The notes under the pieces: generated by a model
Database searches by the model: none
Seen by the model: the letters and a program-made list of their open reading frames with translations, nothing else
What the model was told of the DNA's origin: nothing
Program-made: the position numbers and the translations under genes
Part shown: positions 1 through 8,411 of the stretch, one piece after another
Layout of the letters: each line of letters opens with the position of its first letter
Numbering within the stretch: position 1 is the stretch's first letter
DNA from: Chitinophaga dinghuensis
GTDB taxonomy: Bacteria; Bacteroidota; Bacteroidia; Chitinophagales; Chitinophagaceae
NCBI RefSeq assembly: GCF_003259435.1
Contig: NZ_QLMA01000007.1
Span: forward strand, 186,001 to 250,000
Reading direction: 5' to 3'
DNA: 64,000 bases

Positions 1-765
1 GCTACCGGGTTGTCGCTCGTCAACGTAGATCAATATCAGACCGCAGCTTCGTATAAGTTTACGAAAGTCTCCGGTCTGGCCATGGCAGCGAGAGTATATC
101 TCTACACGCATCAGTGGGAAAAGTCACTGGAAGCGGCAAAAGCAGTATTGGCGAAGAAAAACACACTGGTAGATTTTAATAAAGCTTCCACGCTGCCTAC
201 GCAGTACAATTCAGTGGAAACCATCCAGGCACTGGAACAAAATTATACCTCTGCTTATATCCAAACCGCTTTTGTTTCGGATGCATTGTATGCATTATAC
301 AATACTACCGGCGATTTACGTTTGAAAGTGTTTTATGGAAAAGACAGCAAAAACAATAACGTTGTCTCTAAAGTAAGTAACAGCAATAGTTTCCGTCAGT
401 CATTCCGCGTGGCGGAAATGTACCTGATTGCAGCAGAAGCTGCTGCACAGCTGAATCAGCCGGAGCAGGCAAGAACTTTCCTGAATCAGCTGAAGAAAAA
501 CCGCCTTACAGCGGATTTCTATCAGACAGAAGAGGCAAGACTCGCTACACTGACTGGCGCCGCACTGTTGCAGGAAATATACAATGAAAGATCCCGTGAG
601 CTGGCATTTGAAGGTCACCGCTGGTTTGACCTCCGCAGAACCACACAGCCGCAGATTGTCCATACTATCAAAAGTAAGACAGTTACCCTGCAGGCCGGTG
701 ATCCTCGCTATACCATCAAAATTCCGGTGGAAGCGATTGCAAATAATCCATTATTATCTGAATAA
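1..765 (+). CDS. SusD/RagB-like outer-membrane lipoprotein, C-terminal part
   Basis: The reading frame is open from the first base and ends at TAA 763-765, so the start, signal peptide and lipobox lie before the window. The visible 254 residues carry the C-terminal RagB/SusD signature: an RVAEMYLIAAEA helix with a TPR-like continuation, then ERSRELAFEGHRWFDLRR near the end. SusD proteins cap a SusC TonB-dependent channel at the cell surface and help bind glycans or peptides. The partner SusC should lie just upstream, outside the window. A hairpin terminator follows 23 bases after the stop, so this is the last gene of its operon. The ligand cannot be told. Confidence 0.93.
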   Translation, partial: ATGLSLVNVDQYQTAASYKFTKVSGLAMAARVYLYTHQWEKSLEAAKAVLAKKNTLVDFNKASTLPTQYNSVETIQALEQNYTSAYIQTAFVSDALYALYNTTGDLRLKVFYGKDSKNNNVVSKVSNSNSFRQSFRVAEMYLIAAEAAAQLNQPEQARTFLNQLKKNRLTADFYQTEEARLATLTGAALLQEIYNERSRELAFEGHRWFDLRRTTQPQIVHTIKSKTVTLQAGDPRYTIKIPVEAIANNPLLSE

Positions 766-788
766 CCGTATCGTGTAAACGAAAATTA

Positions 789-823
789 AATGGCCGCTGG
801 TATTGCACCAGTGGCCATTTTTG
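789..823 (+). terminator. Rho-independent terminator after the SusD-like gene
   Basis: A 13-base stem (789-801 with 807-819, one G-T pair) with a 5-base loop is followed by a T run. It starts 23 bases after the SusD stop codon. Confidence 0.85.
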
Positions 824-952
824 TTAGTTATCGTTCTATAATTGATGTGTAATAGAGTGCTGAGCCCTTATTGGTAGCAACGGAATGATTATAGGGAGAC
901 ACGATATACACTGGTCGCATGATCTCCTCAAACCCTCAGAGTAACAACACGA

Positions 953-1711
953 TTACATCAGTTTGCGGGTAACGGCATGCGACAAAGCATCCATAATGTT
1001 ACTCACTTCCAGGCGCTGGAATATGCGTCGGCGGTAATACTTAACCGTGTCTGGCGAAACAAAAATTTTCTCCGCAATCTGTTGAATGGACAAACCTTGT
1101 GCATGTAAGCGTAATACTTCCAGCTCTCTTTCCGTAAGTACAGGCTTCTCTGTGGGGTACCATTTTTTAGTGGTTACATTTAACTCCCACGTTTCGCTGG
1201 AGCCTTCCTTTGAAATATGGACATTGCCTGCTGTCTGATGAGGAGAGAGGGAAACAATGCAAATCGATTTCCACATCCTTCCATCCTTGGTGAGAAAAAG
1301 GGGGGTGAGCTTATGATTGACAAGTATTTGCTTACCTTTTTTATCAATGAGGTGAAAATCATAACGGATACTGTACTTTTTCCGTTCCTGCAGAGGAATA
1401 TCGGCATAGAACGCAAATGCAGCCTCATTCATCAACGCCAAAAATTCCAGGTCTTTTTCCGGAACATGCCGGAAGAAGAATTCATACCCTAGTTGTAAAA
1501 CTTCCTTGGCTGTATACCCGCATAGAAACAACGGATTGTCTGATACATATTCAAACGACATATTAGTATAATCGATCAGGTATACACTTTCGTAGGTAAG
1601 ACGGGCAAATGCTTTTACCACTTCCAGGTAGGATTGCGGCGTTTGGTCTTCCGCCGGGATTTCTTCTAACTTGTTTACTTTCAATAAACTGGAACTGGAG
1701 TTGTTTCTCAT
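953..1711 (-). CDS. PAS domain plus LuxR-type helix-turn-helix regulator
   Basis: This 252-residue protein joins a PAS-like sensor region (about residues 30-150, with FEYVSDNPLFLCGYTAKEVL) to a C-terminal LuxR/GerE helix-turn-helix (about 190-250, with LTERELEVLRLHAQGLS and SPDTVKYYRRRIFQRL). Bacteroidota encode many such PAS-LuxR proteins; they are presumed cytoplasmic transcription factors, and the signal sensed is unknown. I chose the ATG at 1711; a TTG three codons upstream is possible. It has no receiver domain, so it is not a standard response regulator. It stands alone, convergent with the SusD gene and divergent from the DUF3667 gene. Confidence 0.85.
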   Translation of the reverse strand: MRNNSSSSLLKVNKLEEIPAEDQTPQSYLEVVKAFARLTYESVYLIDYTNMSFEYVSDNPLFLCGYTAKEVLQLGYEFFFRHVPEKDLEFLALMNEAAFAFYADIPLQERKKYSIRYDFHLIDKKGKQILVNHKLTPLFLTKDGRMWKSICIVSLSPHQTAGNVHISKEGSSETWELNVTTKKWYPTEKPVLTERELEVLRLHAQGLSIQQIAEKIFVSPDTVKYYRRRIFQRLEVSNIMDALSHAVTRKLM

Positions 1712-1802
1712 GTACAGCAATTAGGTCAGCATAAATTTACACTCTGGTGTAGGGTTTTGCAAAATATTTGTTTCCATTTTTGGCAGAAATATATTTTACA
1801 CT

Positions 1803-2561
1803 ATGGATTTGACGAATGTCAATACCGAAAGTCTGAGCGAAACTGCCGCTATTCACTGTCGGAACTGTAACAAAACTGTTAGCACTCAATACTGCGGCCA
1901 TTGCGGAACTCCCATTGCTTTAAAGAGAGTAGATAGGCATTATGTCGTCCACGAGATACAGCATGTATTGCACTTTGAAAAAGGAATCCTTTACACCGTC
2001 AAGGAATTATTCATACGGCCGGGCAGGAATATCAGGATCTTTTTGAATGAGAACAGGAGCCGGCTTGTTAAACCGATTATTTTCATCATTATTACCTCCC
2101 TTCTCTTTTCTACGATTTCACATATTTTTCATCAGGAAAGAGATTACACGGCTGCACCCTTGGCCGGTTCTACCTATATGGCTTTTCTTGCCTGGTTAGA
2201 GGGGCATATAGGCTACGGTAACCTCATAATAGGGGCGTTTGTTGCTTTCTGGCTGAAATTGTTGTTTAAGAAAAGTGGTTATAACTACTTTGAATATATT
2301 ATTATGCTCTGCTTTGTTCTTGGAACAAGTATGCTGATTTACTCTCTTTTCGCACTGATAACAGGGCTGACCGGGGTAAAAATGGCTTTAATAGAAGGAC
2401 TGGTGCCTTTTATTTATTGTATCTGGGCGATAGGGCAGTTCTTCGATGGAAAGAAAGTGGCGAGTTATATCAAGGCATTGGTAGCCTATTGTCTGGGGAT
2501 GTTCTTCTGCCTCTTCACTGCTTTACTTTTTGGGATACTGATTGACATCCTGAAGAAGTAA
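1803..2561 (+). CDS. DUF3667-type membrane protein with N-terminal zinc ribbon
   Basis: The protein (252 residues) begins with a zinc-ribbon pattern: CRNCNKT at about 18-24 and YCGHCGTP about ten residues later. A short basic linker ending RPGRNIRIFLNENRSRL leads into about five hydrophobic membrane segments. This layout matches DUF3667, a common uncharacterised Bacteroidota family. The ribbon probably sits in the cytoplasm, and no enzyme motif is visible. The gene stands alone, divergent from the PAS-LuxR gene, and ends at a strong bidirectional terminator. Family placement is fairly firm; the function is unknown. Confidence 0.8.
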   Translation: MDLTNVNTESLSETAAIHCRNCNKTVSTQYCGHCGTPIALKRVDRHYVVHEIQHVLHFEKGILYTVKELFIRPGRNIRIFLNENRSRLVKPIIFIIITSLLFSTISHIFHQERDYTAAPLAGSTYMAFLAWLEGHIGYGNLIIGAFVAFWLKLLFKKSGYNYFEYIIMLCFVLGTSMLIYSLFALITGLTGVKMALIEGLVPFIYCIWAIGQFFDGKKVASYIKALVAYCLGMFFCLFTALLFGILIDILKK

Positions 2562-2581
2562 TAAGAAGAAGTAATAAAGAG

Positions 2582-2618
2582 AAAGAGCAAAGTGAATATT
2601 ATCACTTTGCTCTTTTTT
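2582..2618. terminator. Bidirectional terminator between convergent genes
   Basis: An 11-bp perfect stem (2585-2595 with 2602-2612), extended by AAA/TTT, has a 6-base loop and T runs on both strands. It lies between the DUF3667 gene (+) and the peptide transporter gene (-), so it probably serves both. Confidence 0.9.
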
Positions 2619-2623
2619 ATGAT

Positions 2624-4264
2624 TTAATGTACGTGTTCTTTAAAGATTCGGTTCAGCCAGCGCAACATCAGGAATATCACCGCTGCGGCCCCTCCCAGCA
2701 ACAGGAAGTTGACCAGGAAATAATTAGCCTTGTTATCATAAGTATCCCACAAAGTAGCCAGAATACCAGAAAGCTTATTACCGATGGAAGTTGCCAGGAA
2801 CCAGCCACCCATCATCAAGGAAGTAATACGGGCCGGACTCAGTTTAGATACAAGAGATAAGCCCATTGGACTGAGGAATAATTCCCCAACGGTAATGATA
2901 CCATAACATCCGATCAGCCACCAAGGCGACGCCTTAATAGTTCCATTACTACATACGTACACTGCGCCCACCATCATTAGAGTAGAAAGTGCCGATATGA
3001 GTAGTCCCATGGCAATTTTGGTTGGTGTTGAGGGCTCCTTGTTACGTTTACGCAGCAGTGCAAAGAGCAGTACGATCAATGGTGTCAGTGTAATTACAAA
3101 GAAAGGATTGATGGACTGGAACAATTCTGTGTTGAACAAACTGATACTTTGTCCTTCAGCAGGCATTTTCTCCGGCGCCATATTATTGAAGTATACGGGT
3201 TTGGCCCAAACCTTCACTGGCTTACCTGCTGCATCGCGTATAATCCGGAACTCCTGATCATAGGCCGTGATAGAATCCGGTTTGTTCATTACTGACTCAA
3301 CGAGGTACAGCTTTTGTGCTGGTTGGTCAATAACGGCAGGAATTTCTCTGTCAGTATAATATTGTGCCCAGGTAGTCAGGGCTGTACCATTTTGCTTGAA
3401 TACTGCCCAGAAAACGATGGATACAGCGAAGATAGACAGCAATGCCGCCATGGGTCTGCGATCTTTTGTATCTGCCTTTACCAGCAGAGATACAAAGAAC
3501 AATAAGATAGGAATACATGCAAAAATAAAGGCATCTGTGGAATCAGATCCGAAGATATTGCCAGGAATGAACCAGGCGCCAAGTCCTACTACAATTGCAG
3601 GCAGGAATACGATGGAGAATATCTTGCTTAATGGCATATCGCCGTCCTGTACTGGTTTGCGTACATCTGCATGCTTGTAATGTTTCAGCCCAATGGAGAA
3701 GATGATTACTCCCAGGAACATACCAATACCTGCCGCAATAAATGCCGCGCCCCAACCGATGGAGTTACGGAGGAAGGCCGCAAAGAAGTTACAGATAAAA
3801 GCACCGATATTAATCCCCATATAGAAGATATTATAACCGGTGTCCTTGCGACTACGATATTGATCGTCGTTATAAACATTTCCCAGCAGGGTGGAGATAT
3901 TGGGCTTAAAGAAGCCGTTCCCGATACAGATCAGGGCGAGGGAACTATAAAATACGGTCAGGTTATGAACGGATAATCCGATATAACCTATTCCCATTAA
4001 TATACCCCCGATGATAATGGATTTACTGTAGCCGAGTTTACGGTCTGCTATCAGTCCCCCGAGAAAGGGAGTCAGGTATACAAAGGCGATAAAGGTGCCG
4101 AAAATATCCGCAGCAGTAGCCCTATCCATGCCCCAGCCACCTTTGGCGGTATCGGTCAGGTACAGTTGGAAAATGCCGAGAATCAAATAAAAACCAAAGC
4201 GCTCCCACATTTCCGACAGAAATAGGAAAGGCAATGCAACTGGATGGTTACGCGTTTTTTTCAT
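2624..4264 (-). CDS. POT/PTR family proton-dependent oligopeptide transporter
   Basis: A 546-residue integral membrane protein with the POT layout of 12 or more helices. The family signature is seen near residues 60-95 (FLGGLIADRKLGYSKSI followed by GGILMGIGYIGLS), as is GNGFFKPNISTLLGN, the second PTR2 motif. POT proteins import di- and tripeptides with protons across the inner membrane. A roughly 80-residue polar insertion around residues 305-380 lies between membrane segments and probably faces the periplasm; such insertions are common in Bacteroidota POTs. The gene is monocistronic, ends at the shared terminator and starts with ATG at 4264. The exact substrate is not readable from sequence. 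Confidence 0.92.
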   Translation of the reverse strand: MKKTRNHPVALPFLFLSEMWERFGFYLILGIFQLYLTDTAKGGWGMDRATAADIFGTFIAFVYLTPFLGGLIADRKLGYSKSIIIGGILMGIGYIGLSVHNLTVFYSSLALICIGNGFFKPNISTLLGNVYNDDQYRSRKDTGYNIFYMGINIGAFICNFFAAFLRNSIGWGAAFIAAGIGMFLGVIIFSIGLKHYKHADVRKPVQDGDMPLSKIFSIVFLPAIVVGLGAWFIPGNIFGSDSTDAFIFACIPILLFFVSLLVKADTKDRRPMAALLSIFAVSIVFWAVFKQNGTALTTWAQYYTDREIPAVIDQPAQKLYLVESVMNKPDSITAYDQEFRIIRDAAGKPVKVWAKPVYFNNMAPEKMPAEGQSISLFNTELFQSINPFFVITLTPLIVLLFALLRKRNKEPSTPTKIAMGLLISALSTLMMVGAVYVCSNGTIKASPWWLIGCYGIITVGELFLSPMGLSLVSKLSPARITSLMMGGWFLATSIGNKLSGILATLWDTYDNKANYFLVNFLLLGGAAAVIFLMLRWLNRIFKEHVH

Positions 4265-4500
4265 GTAAGTGAAAAGCTCTAAGTACGTGATATAGGTTAT
4301 TATCTTGCAGTAATCCGGGCATTACCGGCCACCGCCAAACTGCTAAAATAAGGAATTGTATCGTTAATTCCTTCAAATGGAGCCGTTAAACAGGCCAGCA
4401 GTATATGATTCATGAAAAGAAAGTTTAAAGTTTTCTTCATCCTGGAACACAAGCAGTTATTATTCCGAATGGTTATCTTCGTTCGATATATGCTGTCCTT

Positions 4501-4926
4501 ATGCCTACAATGATCACATCCGGGAAGCCTGTCCAGCGCGCCATATTGGTATTATTGGCCCTTAATACGCTTGTTCTCTTATTTCATATTAGCCTGGCGC
4601 TAAAAATAGTGCCGTATGATATCGCCTGGGGCGGGCGCTTAAAAAATGATGCAGATATGTACCGGTTGGAGGCGGTCTCCATAGCGGTTAACCTTCTGTT
4701 TAGCGTTGTGCTGCTGGTAAAAGGAGGCTGGGTACGTATTACGGTTCCTGTTAGGATAGTAAATATTTTGCTTTGGATATTCTTCGCACTCTTTCTCCTG
4801 AATACCGTTGGTAATCTGTTTGCTGCTACCTTGTTTGAAAAATGCTTTGCGGTACTGACATTGATTTTTTCGCTGCTGATTGGCGTTGTACTGTTCAGCA
4901 AAAAAGAAGGGGATAAGACAATATAA
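4501..4926 (+). CDS. Small four-helix membrane protein, unknown function
   Basis: A 141-residue protein with four strongly hydrophobic stretches (about 13-35, 58-75, 82-105 and 112-132) and short polar loops. I see no known motif and no signal peptidase site. Its stop codon lies two bases from the stop of the convergent reductase gene. The 236-base gap before it holds no gene or clear terminator. It is probably real, given its consistent membrane pattern and clean ATG start, but the function is unknown. Confidence 0.6.
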   Translation: MPTMITSGKPVQRAILVLLALNTLVLLFHISLALKIVPYDIAWGGRLKNDADMYRLEAVSIAVNLLFSVVLLVKGGWVRITVPVRIVNILLWIFFALFLLNTVGNLFAATLFEKCFAVLTLIFSLLIGVVLFSKKEGDKTI

Positions 4927-4928
4927 AA

Positions 4929-5618
4929 TTATTTAAAAGCATAACGTAACCAGATCACTTCATCCCGCAATGTCTCGCAGGATATCAGTTGCAGGTGTCT
5001 GCCTGGCGCGCCTGATAAAAGTCCGGGTACATCAAATACCGTAGTGCCGCCTGTGGTACCGTCTGCAACTGGGGCCAGGAGCAAACTCAGCTCATCTATC
5101 AATCCAGCTTTCAGCATACTCCCATTGGTGGTGCCTCCACCTTCCAGCATAATCAGTTGGATAGGAAAATGTTTTTCAATTTCTTGCAGCGCCACCGCAA
5201 AATCCAGTTCCTCTTCTCCGGCGAAGAGGTAAGAAATCTTTCTTTTCTGCAGATATAACAAGTACCCATCACTCACAGATTCGCTCAATATTTCAATGAT
5301 ATGGTCTCCGCTGATATCATTGGATTTCCAACCCAGTTTGCCCTGGGAATCCGCAGCAATGGCGAAAGATCTGGCATCCGGATTTCCTATAAATGCTTTT
5401 CTTTCTACCGTTTTACCAGCAGTGGATTCCGGAACCGGCGTCTCTGCATTGGTAAATTCACTCATGGTAATCCGCCCGCAAAGCCATGCATCAGGTTTAA
5501 AGGAGGCATGACATTCTTCATATAACCCAGAAAAAGATTGATTATACAAAGCTTCTCCCCAGTCGCTCACCTTAATCTTTCCATCTACTGAGGCAATCAT
5601 ATGGCAAATCACTTTCAT
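4929..5618 (-). CDS. RibD C-terminal / dihydrofolate reductase-like oxidoreductase
   Basis: The 229-residue product matches the RibD C-terminal domain family: an opening MKVICHMIASVDGKI strand, a WLCGRITMSEF segment, a central dinucleotide region with LIMLEGGGTTNGSML (the GGG-S-N nucleotide-binding loop typical of RibD_C), and a C-terminal strand pair. Members are NAD(P)H-dependent reductases. The stand-alone form is often annotated as a dihydrofolate reductase family protein, but its substrate is usually unknown. No deaminase domain is present and no riboflavin gene is nearby, so a direct riboflavin role is unlikely. It has its own promoter region at 5619-5756. Confidence 0.82.
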   Translation of the reverse strand: MKVICHMIASVDGKIKVSDWGEALYNQSFSGLYEECHASFKPDAWLCGRITMSEFTNAETPVPESTAGKTVERKAFIGNPDARSFAIAADSQGKLGWKSNDISGDHIIEILSESVSDGYLLYLQKRKISYLFAGEEELDFAVALQEIEKHFPIQLIMLEGGGTTNGSMLKAGLIDELSLLLAPVADGTTGGTTVFDVPGLLSGAPGRHLQLISCETLRDEVIWLRYAFK

Positions 5619-5756
5619 AGTAGTATGCGGTTTTATCTCTATAATACAAGCGAATGCCCGGTTTGTTCTGAAAGGAGGCTAAACGCTGATTGGTTTATGT
5701 TAGAGAACGCCAACTGAGACCATGAGAGAAATGTCAGGTGCGAAAATTAATGGCAA

Positions 5757-6803
5757 TTATTTTTCCTGCCGGGAGATAACATCCGTCATGAATGCAGTAA
5801 CCCTGACGGCTATACGATCCCTTATCCAATTTGTTTTAGCAATGTCGAGTTCGTTCAGAATGGCATTGTTGTCCTCATTAAAATCAGTGAGTATATCTTC
5901 CAGGAATTCCTGTTGGATAGCATCCATTCTCTGGGGATTGGAGGGGTCCAGTCGGCCAGTCTTTGATAAGGCGCTATCCAGTCGGTTCTTCGTGATATAA
6001 AGGGCCATTTCTTCCACAAGAAATGATAGTTCTTCCGTACGGGAACTCACTTCAGGAATGTAAGACCATTTCTCTGCTTCATGGAATTTCTTTTCTTCAT
6101 CGAATTCCGGATTTTTCAATTTAATCACCGGCCGAAAGGAGAGGGTGGACAGTCCACTATGACTGAACGGTTTAATCACAATGCCTTCTATCAGATTAGG
6201 GCTCAGCGCTGGCAGTTGCAATTGTGTCGGCACCAAGGAATCTATTCTGGTATTGAAATTCAGGGCTTCATTCCATTTGCCGGAGAAAAGTATCTTGGCA
6301 TAGAAAATTTCAAATCGCTCAAAATAGGCAACAGCCTGATCATAATCCAGGTAATACTTAGAGTCCTCTTCCGTAGTTTCGAACGCAATATCGAATGCAC
6401 AGAAATGTATATCGGGACTATAATAAACCCCGGTCTGAATGGCTTGTACTGCTGTATTGGGAGTTACGTCGGGATGCGGATATTGGCCGCCAAATAGCTC
6501 TCCGTAAATAATGTACCTATGTGCTGGAATTTGCTGCTGTAGCGCTTCAAAGAGGTGGATAATGCGTTCTTCCAGTGCTGCCGCAACTGCCTGGAAGCCG
6601 AAGAAATCATCATTCCATTTGAGATAATCCTTGCGTTTGGCGTATTTCAACTGACGATTTTCATATACAAAACTGAAATTAGCGCCATGAATTTTCTCCG
6701 TCACCACCCACTTTAATTTGTTGAGATCATGCTGTTCTTTGTCCGTGAGATGCAGGCCTTTCAAACTTTTGGGCATTTTTTCATATTCCGTATTCTTGTC
6801 CAT
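5757..6803 (-). CDS. Rnl2-type RNA ligase
   Basis: This 348-residue protein carries the nucleotidyltransferase motifs of the T4 RNA ligase 2 family in order: motif I EKIHGANF with the predicted adenylated Lys37, a YIIYGELFGG block, HFCAFDIAF (motif III region), EGIVIKPF (motif IV) and IKLKNPEF (motif V). A helical C-terminal domain of about 100 residues follows, as in Rnl2. The family seals nicks in RNA using ATP. I chose ATG 6803 over an in-frame TTG at 6848 because alignable sequence begins near the ATG. It is a lone gene next to an unrelated ArsR operon, and no RNA-repair partner (kinase, phosphatase or RtcB) is visible. Confidence 0.88.
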   Translation of the reverse strand: MDKNTEYEKMPKSLKGLHLTDKEQHDLNKLKWVVTEKIHGANFSFVYENRQLKYAKRKDYLKWNDDFFGFQAVAAALEERIIHLFEALQQQIPAHRYIIYGELFGGQYPHPDVTPNTAVQAIQTGVYYSPDIHFCAFDIAFETTEEDSKYYLDYDQAVAYFERFEIFYAKILFSGKWNEALNFNTRIDSLVPTQLQLPALSPNLIEGIVIKPFSHSGLSTLSFRPVIKLKNPEFDEEKKFHEAEKWSYIPEVSSRTEELSFLVEEMALYITKNRLDSALSKTGRLDPSNPQRMDAIQQEFLEDILTDFNEDNNAILNELDIAKTNWIRDRIAVRVTAFMTDVISRQEK

Positions 6804-6908
6804 ACTATACGCCGTAATTAGGTTAATCAAATCAGATATTACGGGCAAATTACCAATATTTTAATGGATTATAGAGAGACACGCGTCTTCCAACCGGCAA
6901 AAAAATAT

Positions 6909-6939
6909 TTGTGTAGTTAAATGGCTACATGTATATTTG
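6909..6939 (+). promoter_or_regulatory. Bacteroidota-type promoter of the ArsR operon
   Basis: A TTG at 6909-6911 is spaced 20 bases from TATATTTG at 6932-6939, an exact match to the TAnnTTTG -7 element. The ArsR start codon is 18 bases further on. Confidence 0.7.
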
Positions 6940-6955
6940 TAGTCAAATGGCTACA
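6912..6955 (+). promoter_or_regulatory. Two tandem ArsR-type operators
   Basis: Two 18-bp copies, TGTAGTTAAATGGCTACA (6912-6929) and TGTAGTCAAATGGCTACA (6938-6955), differ at one base. Each has TGTAG/CTACA ends forming an imperfect palindrome. Copy one fills the space between the -33 and -7 elements and copy two overlaps the -7 element and start region, so a bound repressor would block polymerase. Self-repression by the adjacent ArsR protein is inferred. Confidence 0.7.
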
Positions 6956-6957
6956 TA

Positions 6958-7281
6958 ATGAATTTAAGAAGAGATGTATTTCAGGCAATAGCAGACCCCA
7001 CCAGGAGAGCGATCTTACTGTTGGTGGCCACGCAAGCCATGACTGCCGGAGCCATTGCATCCAACTTTGATACTGCCAGGCCCACCGTTTCCAAACACCT
7101 GGCCATACTCACAGCGTGCGAACTGCTCCAGCAGGAACAAAACGGAAGAGAAATTTATTATCATATAAACGCCAGGAAAATGAAAGAAGTGGCAGATTTC
7201 ATTGAACCATTCCGCCAGATGTGGGATGACCGGTTTAATAAACTGGAAGCGATCATGAAAAATTATAAACCTAAAAAGTAA
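6958..7281 (+). CDS. ArsR family winged-helix repressor
   Basis: The 107-residue protein is a single ArsR-type winged helix. It opens with RRDVFQAIADPTRRAILLLV, has the recognition helix ARPTVSKHLAILTACELL, and a wing with REIYYHINARKMKEV. No metal-binding CxC motif is seen, so it is likely not a classic metal sensor. It belongs to the branch that pairs with AHSA1/SRPBCC proteins, which follow 5 bases downstream. Two operator-like palindromes overlap its promoter, pointing to self-repression. The ATG sits two bases after the second operator, leaving a very short leader with no Shine-Dalgarno site. Confidence 0.9.
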   Translation: MNLRRDVFQAIADPTRRAILLLVATQAMTAGAIASNFDTARPTVSKHLAILTACELLQQEQNGREIYYHINARKMKEVADFIEPFRQMWDDRFNKLEAIMKNYKPKK

Positions 7282-7286
7282 CCGTC

Positions 7287-7754
7287 ATGGAAAACCGTAC
7301 GAAAATCAATGCTGAATCCGGAAAGCAGGATCTGCACATCATCCGTGAATTTGAACTGCCGGTAGACTTGCTTTTTAAGGCCCATGAAGATCCGGAAATC
7401 ATTGAACAATGGATGGGGACCCATGTACTTAAACTGGAAGGTAAAAAGCATGGCAGCTGGCAATACCAGACAAAGAATCAGGAAGGGAAAGTCATGTTCC
7501 AGGCAAATGGAGCGATCCATGAATGGATACCGAATGAAAAAATTACCCGGACTTTTGAAATGGAGAATATGCCTTTCGGCGTTACCCTGGAGCTCATCAC
7601 CTTTGAAAAACTAACCGATGATACCAGCCGGCTGCATATCCATGTGATCTATGAATCCGGCGATAAGAGAGACCAGAACCTGAAAATGGGCATGGTACAA
7701 GGTATTAACATGGCGCATGATCAATTACAGACTGTTGCAGGCAAATTAAAATAA
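7287..7754 (+). CDS. AHSA1-like SRPBCC domain protein
   Basis: A 155-residue single-domain protein of the SRPBCC (START-like) fold, AHSA1 branch. The typical opening IIREFELPVDLLFKAHEDPEIIEQWMG is followed by a beta-rich grip (GSWQYQTKNQEGKVMFQANG, then a long C-terminal helix). Members bind small hydrophobic ligands, but the ligand is unknown in most cases. It starts 5 bases after the ArsR stop and is almost certainly co-transcribed. This ArsR-AHSA1 pairing recurs widely in bacteria, which suggests the SRPBCC protein contributes to ligand handling for the regulated response; that link is inference. Confidence 0.88.
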   Translation: MENRTKINAESGKQDLHIIREFELPVDLLFKAHEDPEIIEQWMGTHVLKLEGKKHGSWQYQTKNQEGKVMFQANGAIHEWIPNEKITRTFEMENMPFGVTLELITFEKLTDDTSRLHIHVIYESGDKRDQNLKMGMVQGINMAHDQLQTVAGKLK

Positions 7755-7760
7755 TATCCG

Positions 7761-8351
7761 ATGAAACATACGTCAAATGGTAAAGTAGACGCCTTTTTTG
7801 ATATGGCAACTCAGTGGGAGAAGGAAATGGAAAAACTCCGCGATATCATGCTGGATTGTGATCTCACAGAAGAACTGAAATGGGGTAAGCCTTGTTACGC
7901 CAACGATGGGAAGAACATTGTCATTATTCAGGGATTCAAGGAATACTGTGCGCTGCTGTTTTTTAAAGGCGTTCTAATGAGCGATCCGGATGGTATCCTC
8001 ATTAAAACCGGCGAAAATACGCAAGTGGGGCGCCAGGTAAGATTTACCAATATCAAAGAGATCAACAAGCTCGCGCCAGTGTTGAAAGCTTACGTGTATG
8101 AGGCCATTGAACTGGAGCGTGCCGGTATGAAAGTGGAAGTCAACAAGGATAATTCCATACCAATTCCCGCAGAACTCCAACACCAGCTGGATACCAACAA
8201 AAAATTCAAGGCGGCCTTCCATGCTTTAACCCCTGGAAGACAACGCGCCTATATCTATTATTTCTCTTCGCCCAAACAGTCGAAAACACGGGAGTCCAGA
8301 ATTGAAAAATACATTCCGCAAATCCTTGAGGGAAGAGGAATGAATGACTGA
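7761..8351 (+). CDS. DUF1801 plus YdeI/OmdA-type protein
   Basis: The 196-residue protein has two parts. Residues 1-115 match DUF1801, a YdhG-like fold (EELKWGKPCYANDGKNIVIIQGFKEY, then LFFKGVLMSDP). The C-terminal 60 residues match the YdeI/OmdA helical domain (KKFKAAFHALTPGRQRAYIYYF, then KTRESRIEKYIPQIL). This architecture is common in Bacteroidota. OmdA-like domains have been linked to stress and bacteriocin protection, but no enzymatic activity is established. It lies 6 bases after the AHSA1-like gene and forms the third gene of the ArsR operon. Confidence 0.85.
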   Translation: MKHTSNGKVDAFFDMATQWEKEMEKLRDIMLDCDLTEELKWGKPCYANDGKNIVIIQGFKEYCALLFFKGVLMSDPDGILIKTGENTQVGRQVRFTNIKEINKLAPVLKAYVYEAIELERAGMKVEVNKDNSIPIPAELQHQLDTNKKFKAAFHALTPGRQRAYIYYFSSPKQSKTRESRIEKYIPQILEGRGMND

Positions 8352-8362
8352 TGTCTTATCGA

Positions 8363-8407
8363 ACATTTTTATGATGTTGATTGTAAAGGGATTAACCATA
8401 AAAATGT
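8363..8407. promoter_or_regulatory. 11-bp inverted repeat before the Ntn hydrolase gene
   Basis: ACATTTTTATG at 8363-8373 and its exact complement CATAAAAATGT at 8397-8407 are 23 bases apart, ending 4 bases before the start codon. It could be an operator or a leader hairpin masking the start. No T run follows in a position that suggests a terminator. Confidence 0.4.
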
Positions 8408-8411
8408 AGAC

